Shown here: piece by piece, positions 4,979-6,275 of the stretch
Numbering within the stretch: the stretch's first letter is position 1
Layout of the letters: each line of letters starts with the position of its first letter
Assembly (NCBI GenBank): GCA_014859215.1
Contig: JACUUS010000131.1
Span: 1 to 6,275 of the forward strand
DNA from: Dehalococcoidia bacterium
GTDB taxonomy: Bacteria; Chloroflexota; Dehalococcoidia; SZUA-161
DNA: 6,275 nt
Reading direction: 5' to 3'
Program-made: the position numbers and the translations under genes
Notes under the pieces: generated by a model
Seen by the model: only the letters and a program-made list of their open reading frames with translations
Database searches by the model: none
Told to the model about the DNA's origin: nothing

Positions 4979-6226
4979 ATGCATCATAATTCGCTGGACA
5001 AGATGGACCCCGTTATCGCGGCTGCAATTGCCGAAGAACATCAGCGGCAGTTCTTCAATATCAACCTCATAGCGGCTGAGAACTACGCTTCGCCGGCAGT
5101 CCTTGAAGCCCAGGGCTGTTTGCTCACGAATAAATATGCCGAAGGCTATCCCGGCCACAGGTACTACGGCGGGTGTGACAACACCGACCGGATTGAACAG
5201 ACAGCGATACAGCGGGCAAGAGAGCTTTACGGCGCAGAACACGCAAACGTCCAGCCGCACAGCGGCGCGCAGGCGAATATGGCGGCATATTTCGCCCTAC
5301 TGCAGCCCGGCGACACAATAATGGCCATGAGCCTTGCCCATGGCGGCCATCTCACTCACGGCGGCAACTTCAATTTCTCGGGCAGATTGTACAGCTTCGT
5401 TACCTACGAAGTCGACAGGCAGACAGAGACTCTGGATTACGATAACCTTGAGAAGCTTGCCCTTGCATGCAGGCCCAGGCTTATCGTCGCCGGAGCAAGC
5501 TCCTATACCAGGCAGCTCGATTTCGCACGCTTCCGGCAAATCGCTGATAGGGTGGGCTCCAGGCTAATGGTGGATATGGCGCATCTGGCCGGTCTCGTCG
5601 CCGGGGGGGTGCATCCGTCCCCCGTGCCTTTTGCCGATGTCATCACATCCACAACCCATAAGACACTCCGCGGGCCCAGAGGCGGATTCATCCTTTCACG
5701 TTCAGCCTTATCTTCGAAGATCGACTCGGGAGTTTTTCCAGGAACCCAGGGCGGGCCTCTTGTGCACGTGATCGCGGCCAAGGCCGTGGCATTTCACGAG
5801 GCAATGCTACCCGAGTTCAAGGCCTATCAGGAAGCCATTATTCGCAATGCCAAAGCCCTTGCCGACGAACTCGGCCAATCAGGCTTGCGCCTCGTCAGCG
5901 GCGGAACGGATAATCATATCGTCCTGCTGGACCTTACCCGCACCGGCATAACGGGTAATGCCGCGGAGAAAGCGCTCGATTCAGCTGGGATAACCGTCAA
6001 CAAGAATGTCATTCCCTTTGATCCCCGCGCTCCCCAGATAGCAAGCGGTATCCGGCTGGGGACCCCGGCTATTACCACCAGGGGTCTGGGTTTGCATGAA
6101 ACGAGACAGGTAGGACGGCTCATTGTCAAAGTCCTTTCCAATGTCGCTGACGAGAAGGTCCGTACCGAGGTCAGGAACGAAGTAAATCAAATCTGTCAAA
6201 GGTTCCCGCCGCCGGGGGTTAACTGA
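4979..6226 (+). CDS. glyA: Serine hydroxymethyltransferase
   Basis: GlyA is a cytoplasmic PLP enzyme that interconverts serine and glycine with tetrahydrofolate, supplying 5,10-methylene-THF for one-carbon metabolism. From ATG 4979 it has 415 residues, normal for bacteria (E. coli 417). Visible motifs are NKYAEGYPGHRYYGG (51-65, with the catalytic-site Glu55), HGGHLTHG (121-128), VDMAHLAG (198-205, D199 for the PLP ring nitrogen), TTHKTLRGPRGG (225-236, Schiff-base K228) and GIRLGTPAIT (357-366, carboxylate-binding R359). The usual LIASEN is LIAAEN here (30-35), changing a residue near the substrate carboxylate. The start at 4979 is chosen because an upstream in-frame GTG (4925) falls inside the terminator stem. 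The Shine-Dalgarno sequence before 4979 is weak (CGGA at best), and ATG 5003 is another possible start. It is not functionally tied to the bzd genes except by adjacency and promoter similarity. Confidence 0.95.
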   Translation: MHHNSLDKMDPVIAAAIAEEHQRQFFNINLIAAENYASPAVLEAQGCLLTNKYAEGYPGHRYYGGCDNTDRIEQTAIQRARELYGAEHANVQPHSGAQANMAAYFALLQPGDTIMAMSLAHGGHLTHGGNFNFSGRLYSFVTYEVDRQTETLDYDNLEKLALACRPRLIVAGASSYTRQLDFARFRQIADRVGSRLMVDMAHLAGLVAGGVHPSPVPFADVITSTTHKTLRGPRGGFILSRSALSSKIDSGVFPGTQGGPLVHVIAAKAVAFHEAMLPEFKAYQEAIIRNAKALADELGQSGLRLVSGGTDNHIVLLDLTRTGITGNAAEKALDSAGITVNKNVIPFDPRAPQIASGIRLGTPAITTRGLGLHETRQVGRLIVKVLSNVADEKVRTEVRNEVNQICQRFPPPGVN

Positions 6227-6233
6227 CAGTGAC

Positions 6234-6262
6234 TTGCCGTTAGCTTTCTCGCGTGATATAAT
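6234..6262 (+). promoter_or_regulatory. Promoter for a gene beyond the right edge
   Basis: TTGCCG (6234-6239, 4 of 6 to the -35 consensus), 17 bp, then a perfect TATAAT (6257-6262). It starts 7 nt after the glyA stop codon, with no terminator between, so transcription of the next gene would begin near 6269. The spacer contains TCTCGCGTGA (6247-6256), a near copy of the palindrome at 98-107. Confidence 0.65.
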
Positions 6263-6275
6263 TGAAAACCTTGGC

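Overview
The window carries a compact, co-directional (+ strand) anaerobic gene cluster. Five tightly spaced genes (280-4791) encode what looks like a complete ATP-dependent (class I) benzoyl-CoA reductase of the Azoarcus 'Bzd' type with its ferredoxin. The order is bzdN (small dehydratase-like catalytic subunit), bzdO (large one), bzdP and bzdQ (two different ASKHA/BcrA-BadF ATPases) and bzdM (2[4Fe-4S] ferredoxin). Subunit sizes, the presence of two unlike ATPase genes, the N-O-P-Q-M order and the family motifs agree with one another. Assignments rest on motifs and layout read by eye, not on a database search. The exact aromatic acyl-CoA substrate (benzoyl-CoA, a methylated relative, or another) cannot be read from the sequence.

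Layout. Positions 1-54 may be the 3' tail of an upstream gene. A promoter (TTGACA-N17-TAAACT, 55-83) is followed by a perfect 10-bp palindrome and a roughly 190-nt leader with two 7-bp inverted repeats, then a GTG-started bzdN. Gaps inside the operon are 44, 44, 17 and 6 nt, each with a Shine-Dalgarno site, so the genes are almost certainly one transcript. After bzdM come a hairpin (4804-4834), a second TTGACA-N17-TAAACT promoter (4843-4871), a clear intrinsic terminator (4920-4947) and glyA (4979-6226, serine hydroxymethyltransferase). Directly after glyA is a strong promoter (6234-6262, perfect TATAAT) for a gene beyond the window.

How the genes work together. BzdM, once reduced, would feed electrons to the BzdP/BzdQ ATPase dimer. 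ATP hydrolysis there would drive electrons at very low potential onto the [4Fe-4S] clusters of BzdN/BzdO, which dearomatise the substrate ring to a cyclic dienoyl-CoA. The ring-hydration, oxidation and ring-opening genes that follow bzdM in Azoarcus are absent here, and a one-carbon/amino-acid gene, glyA, follows instead. glyA is probably transcribed separately, perhaps with attenuation.

Organism. A GC-moderate strict or facultative anaerobe is implied. The GlyA sequence and the presence of a Bzd-type reductase would fit a Dehalococcoidia-like Chloroflexota or a deltaproteobacterial-type anaerobe. This is a tentative inference.

The most noteworthy non-coding signals are the paired, unusually similar promoters of the bzd operon and glyA, the terminator lying between the glyA promoter and its start codon, and a palindrome near the operon start site that recurs with one mismatch in the last promoter. 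No CRISPR array, tRNA, rRNA or mobile element was seen.
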